Assembly (NCBI RefSeq): GCF_012927085.1
Contig: NZ_JABBFX010000001.1
Location: forward strand, 3,766,217-3,830,216
Direction of reading: 5' to 3'
Length of the DNA: 64,000 nt
Origin: Ramlibacter agri
Lineage (GTDB): Bacteria > Pseudomonadota > Gammaproteobacteria > Burkholderiales > Burkholderiaceae_C
Below are positions 8,078 through 17,035 of the stretch, piece by piece. Position 1 is the first letter of the stretch; each line of letters begins with the position of its first letter. Made by a program: the position numbers and the translations under genes. Under the pieces are notes generated by a model that ran no database searches, was not told where the DNA came from, and worked only from the letters and a program-made list of their open reading frames with translations.

Positions 8078-9073
8078 ATGAACAGGCAGTCGCTTCTCAG
8101 GATCGCGGGCTTCGCGCTCGCCGCTCTTCTTGCCGCGGCACCCGCGGCGGCCCAGAAGAAGACCCTCGCGGTCGTCGTCAAGGGCCTGGACAACCCCTTC
8201 TTCACGGTGCTCGGCGACGGCTGCGCCAAGTGGAACAAGGAGAACCCGAACTCCGAGTACACCTGCCTGTACACCGGCCCGGCCTCCAGCGCCGACGAGG
8301 CCGGCGAGGTCCAGATCGTCGAGGACCTCATCAACAAGGGCGTCGCGGGCATCGCCATCTCGCCATCCAACGCGCCGGCCATGGCCAAGATGCTGAAGGA
8401 CAAGAAGCCGACGATGCCCATCATGACCATCGATGCCGACCTGGCGGCGGCGGACCGGTCGCTGCGCACCACTTACCTGGGCACCAACAACTACGACATG
8501 GGCGTGCTGATGGCGAGGCACCTCAAGGAGCTCAAGCCCAAGGGCGGCAGCGTCTGCCTGCAGCTGGGCAACGTGGCGGCCGACAACATCAACGCGCGCG
8601 CCGCGGGCTTCCGCGACACCATCGCCGGCAAGAAGGGCGTGGCCAAGCTGGCCGGCGAAGGTGGCTGGAGCGAGGTGGCGGGCTGCCCGCTGTTCACCAA
8701 CGACCAGATCGACCTGGCCAACCAGCAGATGGCCGACGTGTTCACGAAGAACCCGAAGCTCGATGCCTTCATCCTGGTTGGCGGCTGGGCGCAGTTCGGC
8801 CCGCAGGCCTATGCACAGGTCACCGACCAGGTGATGCCCAAGCTCAAGACCAAGGACCTGATCATCGTGGCCGGCGACACGCTGCCGCCGCAACTGGACG
8901 CGCTGAAGGGCGGCCGCAGCCATGCGCAGATCGGCCAGCGGCCCTTCGAGATGGGCTACCGCGCGCCGACCGTGCTGATCGACCTGATCAACAAGAAGAA
9001 GGTGACGGACCCGATGTACACCGGCCTGGACGAATGCACGCCGGCCAACCTGGGCAAGTGCCCGGCCAAGTAA
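8078..9073 (+). CDS. Sugar ABC transporter periplasmic substrate-binding protein
   Basis: A 331-residue periplasmic-binding-protein-like (RbsB/FrcB family) protein. A Sec signal peptide covers about the first 25 residues (hydrophobic core FALAALLAAAPAAAQ). The mature protein begins with KTLAVVVKGLDNPFF, a typical start of the type I sugar-binding fold. Together with the next two genes it forms a CUT2-type importer, most like ribose/fructose systems; the sugar is not resolved. A strong ribosome-binding site GAGGAGG precedes the ATG and a promoter is visible at 7999-8027. Confidence 0.9.
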   Translation: MNRQSLLRIAGFALAALLAAAPAAAQKKTLAVVVKGLDNPFFTVLGDGCAKWNKENPNSEYTCLYTGPASSADEAGEVQIVEDLINKGVAGIAISPSNAPAMAKMLKDKKPTMPIMTIDADLAAADRSLRTTYLGTNNYDMGVLMARHLKELKPKGGSVCLQLGNVAADNINARAAGFRDTIAGKKGVAKLAGEGGWSEVAGCPLFTNDQIDLANQQMADVFTKNPKLDAFILVGGWAQFGPQAYAQVTDQVMPKLKTKDLIIVAGDTLPPQLDALKGGRSHAQIGQRPFEMGYRAPTVLIDLINKKKVTDPMYTGLDECTPANLGKCPAK

Positions 9074-9080
9074 GCCGGGC

Positions 9081-9821
9081 GTGGCGGTCCTCGAGCTGAA
9101 CGGGGTTTCCAAGCACTTCGGCGCCATCCAGGCGCTGAGCGGCGTGTCGCTTGCGCTGCAGGCCGGCGAGGTCGTCGGCCTGATGGGCGACAACGGCGCC
9201 GGCAAGTCCACGCTGGTCAAGGTCATTGCCGGCAACTACCCGCAAAGCGTGGGCTGCATCGCGCTGGAAGGCCGCCCGGTCAGCTTCCGCAAACCGGCCG
9301 ATGCGCGGGCGGCCGGCATCGAGATCGTCTACCAGGACCTCGCGCTGTGCGACAACCTGACGGCGGCCGAGAACGTCTACCTGGGACGCGAGCTGCGCAA
9401 GGGCATCGGGCCCCTGCGGATCCTCGACTACGCGGCGATGCGCAAGCGCGCCGGCGAGCTGTTCGCCGAGCTCAAGTCCGAGACGCGTCCGCGCGACCTC
9501 GTGCGGCGCATGTCCGGCGGCCAGCGCCAGGCGGTGGCGATCGCGCGCACGCGGCTGGCCGATCCGCGCATCGTGCTGATGGACGAACCGACGGCGGCCA
9601 TCAGCGTGCGCCAGGTGGCGGAGGTGCTGGCCCTGATCCGGCGGCTGCGCGAGCACGGCATCGCGGTGGTCCTGATCAGCCACCGGATGCCTGACGTGTT
9701 CGCGGTGGCGGACCGCATCGTGGTGCTGCGGCGGGGTTCGAAGGTGGCCGACAAGCCGGTGGCCGAAAGCACGCCGGAGGAAGTCACCGGCCTCATCACC
9801 GGCGCGATCGAGAGGGCGTGA
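9081..9821 (+). CDS. Sugar ABC transporter ATP-binding protein (single-domain, FrcA-like)
   Basis: A 246-residue ABC ATPase starting at GTG. Walker A GDNGAGKST is near residue 38, the signature MSGGQRQAVAIART near residue 146, and Walker B IVLMDEPTAA follows. Unlike most CUT2 ATPases (RbsA, MglA, ~500 residues) it has only one ATPase domain and would act as a homodimer, as in FrcA of rhizobia. It lies between the binding protein (7-base gap) and the permease (TGATG overlap). Confidence 0.9.
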   Translation: MAVLELNGVSKHFGAIQALSGVSLALQAGEVVGLMGDNGAGKSTLVKVIAGNYPQSVGCIALEGRPVSFRKPADARAAGIEIVYQDLALCDNLTAAENVYLGRELRKGIGPLRILDYAAMRKRAGELFAELKSETRPRDLVRRMSGGQRQAVAIARTRLADPRIVLMDEPTAAISVRQVAEVLALIRRLREHGIAVVLISHRMPDVFAVADRIVVLRRGSKVADKPVAESTPEEVTGLITGAIERA

Positions 9822-10864
9822 TGGTTCGCGATGACGACGTAGCTGCCAGCCTGGACGAGGCCATCGCGCATTCGGCGCACCGGCATTGGCTGGCCTGGGT
9901 CGTCGGCCAGCAGACTTTCTGGGTCACGGTGGCGGCCATCGTCGCCTTCGTGGTGCTGACGCTCACCAGCGTCGTCTTCGCCACCCAGCAGAACCTGTTC
10001 AACGTCACGCGCAACTTCGCCTTCGTGGCCATCATCGCCATCGGCATGACGGCGGTCATCGTCAGCGGCGGCATCGACCTGTCGGTGGGCGCGGTGCTGG
10101 TGCTCTCGGGCATGGTGATCGGCATGACCATGCACGACGGCATGTCGGTGTGGCTGGCGGTTCCGCTGGCACTGGGCGCGGCGCTGCTGGTGGGCGCGAT
10201 CAATGGCGTGCTGATCGCGTATGTCGGCGTGCCGGCCTTCGTCGTCACGCTGGGCATGCTGTCCATCGCGCGCAGCCTGGCGATGGTGCTTTCGGACAAC
10301 CGCATGGTGTACGAGTTCGGCCCGGACCAGCCGAAGCTGCTGGTCCTGGGCGGCGGATTCATCGACCTGCCGATTCCCTTCGCGGCGGCGGTGCGCATCC
10401 CCAACCCGGTGCTCGTGCTGTTGGTGCTGCTGCTGGCGGCCAGCTTCGCCTTCCGCTGGACGCGCTGGGGCCGGCACCTGTTCGCCATCGGCGGCAACGA
10501 GCGCGCGGCTGTCCTCACCGGCGTGCCGGTGAAGCGCACCAAGGTCAGCGTCTACATGTTCTGCAGCTTCTGCGCCGGCATCGCGGGCATCCTGGAGGTG
10601 GGCTGGCTGGGGACGATCACCACCGGGCTGGGGCAGGGCATGGAACTCACCGTGATCGCGGCAGCCGTGATCGGCGGCGCGAACCTGGCGGGTGGGGCGG
10701 GAACGGCCTTCGGTGCGGTGGTGGGGGCGGCGTTGATCGAGGTGATCCGGAACAGCCTGACCTTGCTGGGCGTCAGTACCTTCTGGCAGGGGACTTTCGT
10801 CGGCGGGTTCATCGTGGTGGCGGCGCTGTTCGATCGCTTCCGCTCGCGCGAAGCGGGTGAGTAG
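9821..10864 (+). CDS. Sugar ABC transporter permease (CUT2/BPD-2 family)
   Basis: A 347-residue polytopic inner-membrane protein of the RbsC/FrcC family with about eight to ten hydrophobic segments. The conserved cytoplasmic coupling region GRHLFAIGGNERAAVLTGVPV is present near residue 220-245. ATG at 9821 is chosen over the in-frame GTG at 9818 because it overlaps the ATPase stop in the TGATG pattern used throughout this region. The 3' end overlaps the convergent racemase-family gene by 56 bases. Confidence 0.9.
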   Translation: MVRDDDVAASLDEAIAHSAHRHWLAWVVGQQTFWVTVAAIVAFVVLTLTSVVFATQQNLFNVTRNFAFVAIIAIGMTAVIVSGGIDLSVGAVLVLSGMVIGMTMHDGMSVWLAVPLALGAALLVGAINGVLIAYVGVPAFVVTLGMLSIARSLAMVLSDNRMVYEFGPDQPKLLVLGGGFIDLPIPFAAAVRIPNPVLVLLVLLLAASFAFRWTRWGRHLFAIGGNERAAVLTGVPVKRTKVSVYMFCSFCAGIAGILEVGWLGTITTGLGQGMELTVIAAAVIGGANLAGGAGTAFGAVVGAALIEVIRNSLTLLGVSTFWQGTFVGGFIVVAALFDRFRSREAGE

Positions 10865-11504
10865 CGCGCAGCGCCCAGCGCGCTCCGGCCGCCACGCTGT
10901 CGATCAAGGGCACTCCCACGTCCGCCTGCATCAGCGCCGCGTAGCCCGCCAGGGCTGCGCCGCCGACGATCACGGCCTGCGCCTCGAAGCGCACCGCCGC
11001 CTCCTGGCAAGCCTGGGTCAACAGGTCGCGCGCGCCTTGCGGATCCGCCGCCAACTGCGCCCCGGTAGGCGCCACCGTCACGATACCGGCCAGGGCTTGC
11101 GCGAATCCCGTGGCGAGCGCCAGCCGCCGCAGCATGGCTTCCCACTTCGCGCCGCCGGTGACGATGGCGAAGCGGCCGTGGCGGGACGCTTCGACGAACG
11201 AAGCTTCCGCCAGCCCGGTCACCGGAACGGACGTGCATTCACGCAGTGCGAACAGGCCCGGGTCGCCGAAGCACCCGATCAACACCGCATCCGGGGCGAC
11301 TGCAGTCCCTGTCGTCCACGCATCGAGCGTCGCATGGCCCCCCACCGCGTAACTGGCCTCGTCGGCGATGTAGGGCGCACCGAAGCGGGCTGTCACCGCA
11401 TGCACCTTGATGTCAGGACCCGCCGCCCGCATCAGATGCTCCCGCAACAACACCGTGACCGCCTCCGTCGTGTTCGGATTGATCACGAGCAGCGATCGGC
11501 TCAC
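10809..11504 (-). CDS. Asp/Glu/hydantoin racemase superfamily protein lacking the second cysteine
   Basis: A 231-residue protein that opens with LLVINPNTTEAVT, the signature of the HpxA/HyuE (allantoin/hydantoin racemase) branch. The first active-site cysteine is Cys78 in VLIGCFGD. The second motif, which normally reads GC, is VIVGGAALAG, so Gly182 replaces the expected catalytic Cys. True two-base racemisation is therefore doubtful; one-cysteine relatives such as arylmalonate decarboxylase do different chemistry. GTG start overlaps the upstream permease stop (GTGA), making it the last gene of the codA/polyamine-type transporter operon. Its 3' end overlaps the convergent sugar permease by 56 bases. 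Confidence 0.82.
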   Translation of the reverse strand: MSRSLLVINPNTTEAVTVLLREHLMRAAGPDIKVHAVTARFGAPYIADEASYAVGGHATLDAWTTGTAVAPDAVLIGCFGDPGLFALRECTSVPVTGLAEASFVEASRHGRFAIVTGGAKWEAMLRRLALATGFAQALAGIVTVAPTGAQLAADPQGARDLLTQACQEAAVRFEAQAVIVGGAALAGYAALMQADVGVPLIDSVAAGARWALRATHPLRASGSDRTAPPPR

Positions 11505-12394
11505 GCCCGCCCTCGCTTCTGCCGCTTCCGCAGCCAGGCGAGCAAGCCTGCAGTCACGCCCATCACGAGGAACGACACCACCGTCGTCAGCGTCCCCAGT
11601 GCATAGATGGCCGGCGTCGTCACCGTCGACGTCAGCCCCTGCAACTCCAGCGGCAGCGTGTTGACGTCGCCGATGGCCTGCGAGGTGCGCGCGATCTCGT
11701 CCCAGCTCAAGGTGAAGCCGAACATGCCGATGCCGACCACGGAAGGCCCGATCAGCGGCAGCACCACGTGGAGGAAGGTCTGCCAGGGCGTGGCGCCCAG
11801 GTCGCGCGCCGCCTCCTCGTAGGACGGATCGAAGCGGTTGAACACCGCGAACATGATCAGCAGGCCGAAGGGCAGGGTCCACGTGAGGTGCGCGCCCAGC
11901 GCCGAGGTCAGCAGGCCCAGCGCGCTGCCGTAGCCCTCCAGAGTGCCTTCGGCGCCCAGCGCGGACAGCGCCGCCTTGACGCCAGTGTCCACCAGCCTGA
12001 ACTGCAGGCCGATGCCCAGCGACACGATGATCGAAGGCATGATCAGGCTGGCGATGGCCACGTAGAACAGCGCATCGCCGCCACGCAAGCGCTTGCGAAA
12101 GGCGAGGCCGGCCAGCAGCGACAGCAGCACGGTGAAGCCCATGACCACGGTCCCCAGCAGCAGCGAACGCCGGAAGGCCGCGGCGATGTCCACCGTCCCC
12201 AGCCCCGCGGCCAACGCGTGGAACCAGTGCAGCGACAGCCCGCGCAGCGGAAAGGTCAGGCCGCCTTCCGGCCCCTGGAAGCTGAGCACGAAGATGGTGA
12301 GCATCGGCCCGTACAGGAACATCACGAACAGGCCGAACACGATCGCCAGCGGCCAGAAGCCGGGCGCACGGGCGTCGGACACGCGGGCCTGCAT
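11501..12394 (-). CDS. ABC transporter permease, polyamine type (PotC/PotI-like)
   Basis: A 297-residue inner-membrane protein with about six transmembrane segments. The binding-protein-dependent permease EAA loop is visible as YEEAARDLGATPWQTFLHVV in the C-terminal half. With the adjacent PotB-like permease, binding protein and ATPase it completes a PotABCD-like importer. It is preceded by three untranslated bases after the PotB-like gene and overlaps the racemase-family gene downstream. The neighbourhood (cytosine deaminase, deacetylase, racemase family) suggests a cyclic-nitrogen substrate rather than putrescine. Confidence 0.9.
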   Translation of the reverse strand: MQARVSDARAPGFWPLAIVFGLFVMFLYGPMLTIFVLSFQGPEGGLTFPLRGLSLHWFHALAAGLGTVDIAAAFRRSLLLGTVVMGFTVLLSLLAGLAFRKRLRGGDALFYVAIASLIMPSIIVSLGIGLQFRLVDTGVKAALSALGAEGTLEGYGSALGLLTSALGAHLTWTLPFGLLIMFAVFNRFDPSYEEAARDLGATPWQTFLHVVLPLIGPSVVGIGMFGFTLSWDEIARTSQAIGDVNTLPLELQGLTSTVTTPAIYALGTLTTVVSFLVMGVTAGLLAWLRKRQKRGRA

Positions 12395-12397
12395 CGC

Positions 12398-13276
12398 TCA
12401 GAGCTCCCTGCGGATGTCGACCAGCTGGGTCAGGCCCCAGATGATCATCAGCACCACCGCCAGCAGGATCACCGCATTGGCGGCCGCCAGCGGGAACTGC
12501 AGGTAGGAGGTCTGCACCTGGATGATCTTGCCGACCGAGGCGATCTGCTGCCCGCCCATCACGCCGATGGTGACGAAGTCGCCCATGACGATGGTGATGA
12601 CGAAGATGGAACCGATCAGGATGCCGGTGCGCGACAGCGGCACCACCACGTTCCACAACGCCTGCCAGGCGGAGGCGCCGGCGTCGCTGGCGGCTTCCAG
12701 CAGGCTGCGGTCGATGCGCATCATGCTGTTGAAGATGGGAACGATCATGAACATGGTGTAGAGGTGCACGAAAGCCAGCACCACCGAGAAGCGCGAGAAC
12801 AGCAGCCATTCCACCGGGTGGTCCACCAGGTGCGCGCCCATCAGGAAGTCGTTGACCAGCCCGTTGCGCCCCAGCAGCGGCACCCAGGAGATCATCCGGA
12901 TCACGTTGGAGGTCCAGAACGGCACCGTGCACAGCACGAACAGCGCGGTCTGCATGCCCGGCGAACGCACGTGGAAGGCCAGGAAGTAGGCGACCGTGAA
13001 GCCCAGCGCCAGCGTGCAGGCCCACACCAGCGCGCATAGCTGCAAGGTGGACGCATAGGTGGCGAGCGTCACGCACAGGTTGCCGCGATCGCCGAGGGCG
13101 CCGCAGCCCTCGAAGACCGTCAGGTAGTTGCGCAGCGAGAACGCCGGGATCAGCTCGTATTCGTTGAAGTTCCAGAAGCTGACCGCCAGCGTTAACGCCA
13201 GCGGCAGCAGGAAGAACAAGCCGAAGACCGCGGCGAACGGCCCCGCCTGCCACCAGGCGGGGACCGCGCGCGCCAT
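12398..13276 (-). CDS. ABC transporter permease, polyamine type (PotB/PotH-like)
   Basis: A 292-residue polytopic permease of the PotB family with an EAA-type loop, LLEAASDAGASAWQALWNVV. The ATG at 13276 overlaps the substrate-binding-protein stop in an ATGA quartet. The FFLLPLALTLAVSFWNF segment near the N terminus is the typical first membrane helix. It should form the heterodimeric membrane channel with the PotC-like protein encoded immediately downstream. Confidence 0.9.
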   Translation of the reverse strand: MARAVPAWWQAGPFAAVFGLFFLLPLALTLAVSFWNFNEYELIPAFSLRNYLTVFEGCGALGDRGNLCVTLATYASTLQLCALVWACTLALGFTVAYFLAFHVRSPGMQTALFVLCTVPFWTSNVIRMISWVPLLGRNGLVNDFLMGAHLVDHPVEWLLFSRFSVVLAFVHLYTMFMIVPIFNSMMRIDRSLLEAASDAGASAWQALWNVVVPLSRTGILIGSIFVITIVMGDFVTIGVMGGQQIASVGKIIQVQTSYLQFPLAAANAVILLAVVLMIIWGLTQLVDIRREL

Positions 13277-14547
13277 CAGGCCGCGACGAACTCGTTCCAC
13301 TTGCGGACCATGTACTCGTTTTCGTCCATGACCGCGTTCCAGCAGGCGATGCCGCCCATGCGCTGCTCGTAGCTGCCGCCGTCCCGCACCGAGCCGGTCT
13401 TGGCCAGCAGGTCGCCGTGCGGGCTCTTGATGTCCTGCGTGGCCGGCTTGCCTTCCATCCAGTAGGCCCACTCGTACGGTTCCATCTTGGCCTTGGCCGT
13501 CTCCAGCACCGCGCTGTAGTAGCCCTGGCGATTGAGGTAGGCGCCGGCCCAGCCGTCGAGGAACCAGTTGATGAACTCGTAGGCGGCGTCGAGCTTCTTG
13601 CCGGACAAGGTGGCCGGCAGGCCGAAGCCGGAAGCCCAGGCGCGATAGCCTTCCTTCAGCGGCTGGAACACGCAGTCGATGCCCTTGGTGCGCACGGCCG
13701 TCACGGCCGGCGACCACATCGACTGGATCACGACCTCGCCGGAAGCCATCAGGTTCACCGATTCGTTGAAGTCCTTCCACAGAGCGCGGAACTGGCCGGC
13801 CTTCTTGGCTTCGATGAGCGTGGCGATCGTGAGGTCGATCTCCTTCTTCGTCATGTTGCCCTTGTCCGGGTACTTGTACTTGCCCATGGCCTCCACGACC
13901 ATCGCCGCGTCCATGATGCCGATGGAGGGGATGTTCAGGATCGACGTCTTGCCCTTGAACTCGGGGTTCAGCAGTTCGGCCCAGGAGTTGATCGGCCGCT
14001 TGATCAGGTCTGGCCGGATGCCCAGCGTGTCGGCGTTGTAGGTGGTCGGGATCAGCGACATGAACTGCGTCGGCGCCTTCGCGAAGACCTTGCTCTTCTC
14101 GCCTTCCAGGAAGATCACCTTCTTGGGCGCCGTGCCCTGGTCGCCGACCTTCTTGCCCGCCACCTCGCCCCGCGTGAAGAGGGCCGTGATCTTGTCGGCG
14201 TTCTTCACGCGCTTGACGTCGATGCCCTTCAGGTTGCCGGTGGGCACGATCTTCTTCAGCGAGAAGTATTCGGTGTCCAGCAGGTCGAAGCTGTTGGGCG
14301 CGGTGACGGCGCGCTTGGTGACGTCGTCGGTGGTCACCGCCACGTACTGGATGGTGATGCCGGTGTCGGCCTTGAACTTGTCCGCGATCTCCTTGTCCTG
14401 GTTCACCGCGGTGCCCAGGTAGCGCAGCACCGGCTTGTCCTGCGCATGGATCGCCGGGGCGAGCCCGGTGGCGAGGATGCCGGCGGTTCCCTGCAGCAGC
14501 GAACGCCGCAGCAGGCCCTTGGGGGCGTCGTTTTGGTCGTGAGCCAT
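13276..14547 (-). CDS. ABC transporter substrate-binding protein, spermidine/putrescine (PotD/PotF) family
   Basis: A 423-residue extracytoplasmic solute-binding protein. The N terminus has an RRSLLQ motif followed by a hydrophobic stretch ending at HAQ, consistent with a Tat-type signal. The mature part starts KPVLRYLGTAVNQDKE. It is longer than PotD (about 348) and belongs to the broad family-1/PotD-like group that also binds opines, amino acids and other amines. A strong ribosome-binding site (AGAAGGAGAG on the minus strand) precedes the ATG. Genes on both sides form the rest of the transporter. Confidence 0.9.
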   Translation of the reverse strand: MAHDQNDAPKGLLRRSLLQGTAGILATGLAPAIHAQDKPVLRYLGTAVNQDKEIADKFKADTGITIQYVAVTTDDVTKRAVTAPNSFDLLDTEYFSLKKIVPTGNLKGIDVKRVKNADKITALFTRGEVAGKKVGDQGTAPKKVIFLEGEKSKVFAKAPTQFMSLIPTTYNADTLGIRPDLIKRPINSWAELLNPEFKGKTSILNIPSIGIMDAAMVVEAMGKYKYPDKGNMTKKEIDLTIATLIEAKKAGQFRALWKDFNESVNLMASGEVVIQSMWSPAVTAVRTKGIDCVFQPLKEGYRAWASGFGLPATLSGKKLDAAYEFINWFLDGWAGAYLNRQGYYSAVLETAKAKMEPYEWAYWMEGKPATQDIKSPHGDLLAKTGSVRDGGSYEQRMGGIACWNAVMDENEYMVRKWNEFVAA

Positions 14548-14574
14548 GGTTTTCTCTCCTTCTCTGGGTGGGAA

Positions 14575-15603
14575 TCAGGCAAGCAGCGGGTGCGCGTTGT
14601 CGTGCAGCCAGGACAGCTCCACGGCGTCGCCGGGCGCATAGGGCAGGGCGGCGAACTGCGCTTCGGGCAGCATCACCGACACCTCGCGCTCGCCGGCGGC
14701 GTCACGCGCGCGCAGGCCGAGCAGCACGTAGGTGCCCTGGTATTCGACGTCGGTGACGGTGCCGGGCAGGTTGCCGTTGTCGAGCGCTTCTCCCGTGGCC
14801 GGGGCGATGAGCATGTGGTCGTTGCGCACGGCCAGCTTGCCGGCGCTGGTGGCCAGCACGTTGTGGCCGCCCATGAAGCGGGCGATGAACTCGGTGGCCG
14901 GCGCGTTGTACACCTCGCGCGGGCGGCCCACCTGCTCGATGCGGCCCTGGTTCATCACCACGATCTGGTCGGCCAGCGCCATCGCTTCCTCCTGCGAGTG
15001 CGTGACGTGGATGAAGGTGAGGCCCAGTTCCTTTTGCCAGCGGCGCAGCTCGGCGCGCATCTGGATGCGCAGGAAGGGATCGAGGGCGGACAGCGGCTCG
15101 TCCAGCAGCAGCACGCGCGGCTGGGTGATGAGGGCGCGCGCCAGCGCCACGCGCTGCTGCTGGCCGCCGGAGAGCTCGCCTGGCTTGCGCTGCGCGAGGT
15201 GGCCCATGGCCACGCGCTCCAGCAGTTCCTGGGCGCGCTGGTGGCGCTCGGCGCGCGCGACGCCCTTCATCTTCAGGCTGAAGGCGACGTTGTCCAGCGC
15301 CGAGAGATGGGGAAACAGGGCGAAGCTCTGGAACATCATTGCCGTGCCGCGGTCGGCGGCGCCCAGCAAGGTGATGTTGCGGTTCTCCAGCAGGATGTCG
15401 CCGGCACTGACGCTTTCGTGGCCGGCGATCATGCGCAAGGTCGTCGTCTTGCCGCAGCCCGAGGGCCCGAGCAGGCAGCAGTAGCTGGCGGCGGGGATGC
15501 GCAGGTCGATGGCATCGACGGCGGGCGGCGTGCCCGGCGCGTAGCGCTTGGTCAGGTGGACCAGTTCGACGGCATAGGCGGGCACGACTGCGGCGGCATC
15601 CAT
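14575..15603 (-). CDS. ABC transporter ATP-binding protein, PotA-like
   Basis: A 342-residue ATPase with Walker A GPSGCGKTT, signature LSGGQQQRVALARAL, Walker B VLLLDEPLSALD and the His loop IHVTHSQEEAMA, followed by a C-terminal TOBE-type regulatory domain of about 100 residues. This is the layout of PotA/FbpC-type importers. ATG at 15603 is preferred; an in-frame ATG six codons earlier (15621) is possible. It precedes the binding-protein gene by 27 bases in the same operon. Confidence 0.9.
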   Translation of the reverse strand: MDAAAVVPAYAVELVHLTKRYAPGTPPAVDAIDLRIPAASYCCLLGPSGCGKTTTLRMIAGHESVSAGDILLENRNITLLGAADRGTAMMFQSFALFPHLSALDNVAFSLKMKGVARAERHQRAQELLERVAMGHLAQRKPGELSGGQQQRVALARALITQPRVLLLDEPLSALDPFLRIQMRAELRRWQKELGLTFIHVTHSQEEAMALADQIVVMNQGRIEQVGRPREVYNAPATEFIARFMGGHNVLATSAGKLAVRNDHMLIAPATGEALDNGNLPGTVTDVEYQGTYVLLGLRARDAAGEREVSVMLPEAQFAALPYAPGDAVELSWLHDNAHPLLA

Positions 15604-15658
15604 GTTGGGGCAGGGATGCAACGGCCGTGCCAGCCGGGATGCACGCCCCTGGTGCGCT

Positions 15659-16564
15659 TCAGCCCGGCGCGTCCATGAATCGTGCGATCGCGCCCGGCGT
15701 CGTGAACCAAATCCGGTCGTCGTCGCGTGCCTGCGCCAGCCGCTGGAGCGCCCGGCGCAGGTGCCGCAGCCGGTAGGGCTGGCCGACGATGTAAGGATGC
15801 AGCGCCAGGCCCATGACCAGCGGCGTAGTGCGAGCCTGCTCCAGCATCTCCTCGAAGTTGTCCAGCACCAGGTCGAAGAAGTCGCGCGCGTCCATCTGGC
15901 GCGCCACGATCATGGGGATGTCGTTCAGCTCCTGCGGATAGGGCACGGACCACAGGTGCCGGCCGTCGCGCGTGCGCATGGCGACCGGCTGGTCGTCATG
16001 GCACCAGTTCAGGGTGTAGCGGTAGCCGGTCTCCGCCAGCAGGTCGGGCGTGGAGGCGCTTTCCGAGATCCAGGGCGACAGCCAGCCGGTGGGCCGCTGG
16101 CCGCTCTCGCGGGTAATGCGTTCGGCGCAGGATGCGAGCAGGGCGCGCTCGTGCGTCTCGGTCCAGGTGCCCTGGCGTTCGGCGTTGGTGTGGCCGTGGC
16201 CGACCAGTTCGTCGCCTCGCGCCGCGCAGGCCGCGACCAGTTCCGGGCAATGGTCGTAGAGCGCGGTGTTGAGGATGGCGGCGGCCGGCAGCCGCAGCTG
16301 GTCGAACAGTTCCAGGCAGCGCCAGGCGCCCACGCGGTTGCCGTATTCGCGCCAGCTGTAGTTGAGGACGTCGGGGTGCGGCGAGGCCGGCCCCAGGCAG
16401 GCGCCGAGGCCGGCGCCGAAGGCGAAGTGCTCCAGGTTGAAGCCGAGGTAGACGGCCAGTCGCGCGCCATTGGGCCAGCGCCAGCCGGGCCTGCGCGTGA
16501 TGGGCTGGTAGGGAAAGCGCTCGTGGCCGGGCAGCGGGCCGGTCCACTGGGGCGCCTCGCTCAC
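15659..16564 (-). CDS. Polysaccharide deacetylase (NodB/PuuE-like) family hydrolase
   Basis: A 301-residue protein of the NodB-homology superfamily, closest in character to the PuuE/allantoinase-like branch rather than to cell-wall deacetylases: no signal peptide, and the internal segments LVGHGHTNAE, WLSPWISESASTPDLLAE and GLALHPYIVGQPYR resemble that branch. PuuE-type proteins open cyclic ureides without a classical metal-bound amidohydrolase fold. The GTG at 16564 is chosen because it overlaps the NTF2-like gene's stop (GTGA). Position between codA and a transporter/racemase-family set suggests C-N bond hydrolysis in a nitrogen-ring pathway; this is inference. Confidence 0.8.
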   Translation of the reverse strand: MSEAPQWTGPLPGHERFPYQPITRRPGWRWPNGARLAVYLGFNLEHFAFGAGLGACLGPASPHPDVLNYSWREYGNRVGAWRCLELFDQLRLPAAAILNTALYDHCPELVAACAARGDELVGHGHTNAERQGTWTETHERALLASCAERITRESGQRPTGWLSPWISESASTPDLLAETGYRYTLNWCHDDQPVAMRTRDGRHLWSVPYPQELNDIPMIVARQMDARDFFDLVLDNFEEMLEQARTTPLVMGLALHPYIVGQPYRLRHLRRALQRLAQARDDDRIWFTTPGAIARFMDAPG

Positions 16565-16971
16565 ACCGGCGCTCCGTCGGCGTCGGCCAGGCCGGCGCGC
16601 ACCAGCAGCCATTCGGCGCTGTCGTTCCAGACGTCCATCTGCACGATCCGGCCGTTCTTCACCACGTAGCGGTCGACGTAGCGGTTGCCTTCGAACGCCG
16701 TGCCGTCCGGCCAGGCGCCGTACAGCGTGCCCAGGCTGTAGACGATGGCTTCGTCTTCGCTGGCGCCGGCCACCACTTCGGTGCGCTCGATCTTCTTCTT
16801 GACCCAGGCATAGCGCTTGGCGTTGAAGGCCGTGGCGTCCGCCGGGTGGCCCATGGGCCGGTTGCCGGTGAAGCGGATGCGGATGTCCGGCGCCACGAAG
16901 GCCGCCGCGCCCTGCGGATCCGGCAGCATGTGGAGGCGGAGGTATTCATTGACGAGGTCGGCAGGGGTCAT
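16561..16971 (-). CDS. NTF2/SnoaL-like protein
   Basis: A 136-residue cone-shaped (SnoaL/NTF2-like) fold protein; the segments YLRLHMLPDPQGAAAFVAPD and FEGNRYVDRYVVKNGRIVQM are typical of this family. Such proteins are ring isomerases, cyclases, hydrolases or non-catalytic binding proteins, so function is open. The ATG at 16971 is preferred over an upstream in-frame ATG (17079) because it gives family length, has a purine-rich upstream sequence, and avoids overlap with codA. It sits between codA and the PuuE-like gene in the operon. Confidence 0.75.
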   Translation of the reverse strand: MTPADLVNEYLRLHMLPDPQGAAAFVAPDIRIRFTGNRPMGHPADATAFNAKRYAWVKKKIERTEVVAGASEDEAIVYSLGTLYGAWPDGTAFEGNRYVDRYVVKNGRIVQMDVWNDSAEWLLVRAGLADADGAPV

Positions 16972-17035
16972 GGGAGGGGAGTTTGCAAGAGATGTGCCGA
17001 GGGCGGAGCGGCCCTGTTTGGCAAGCGTGGCGAGC

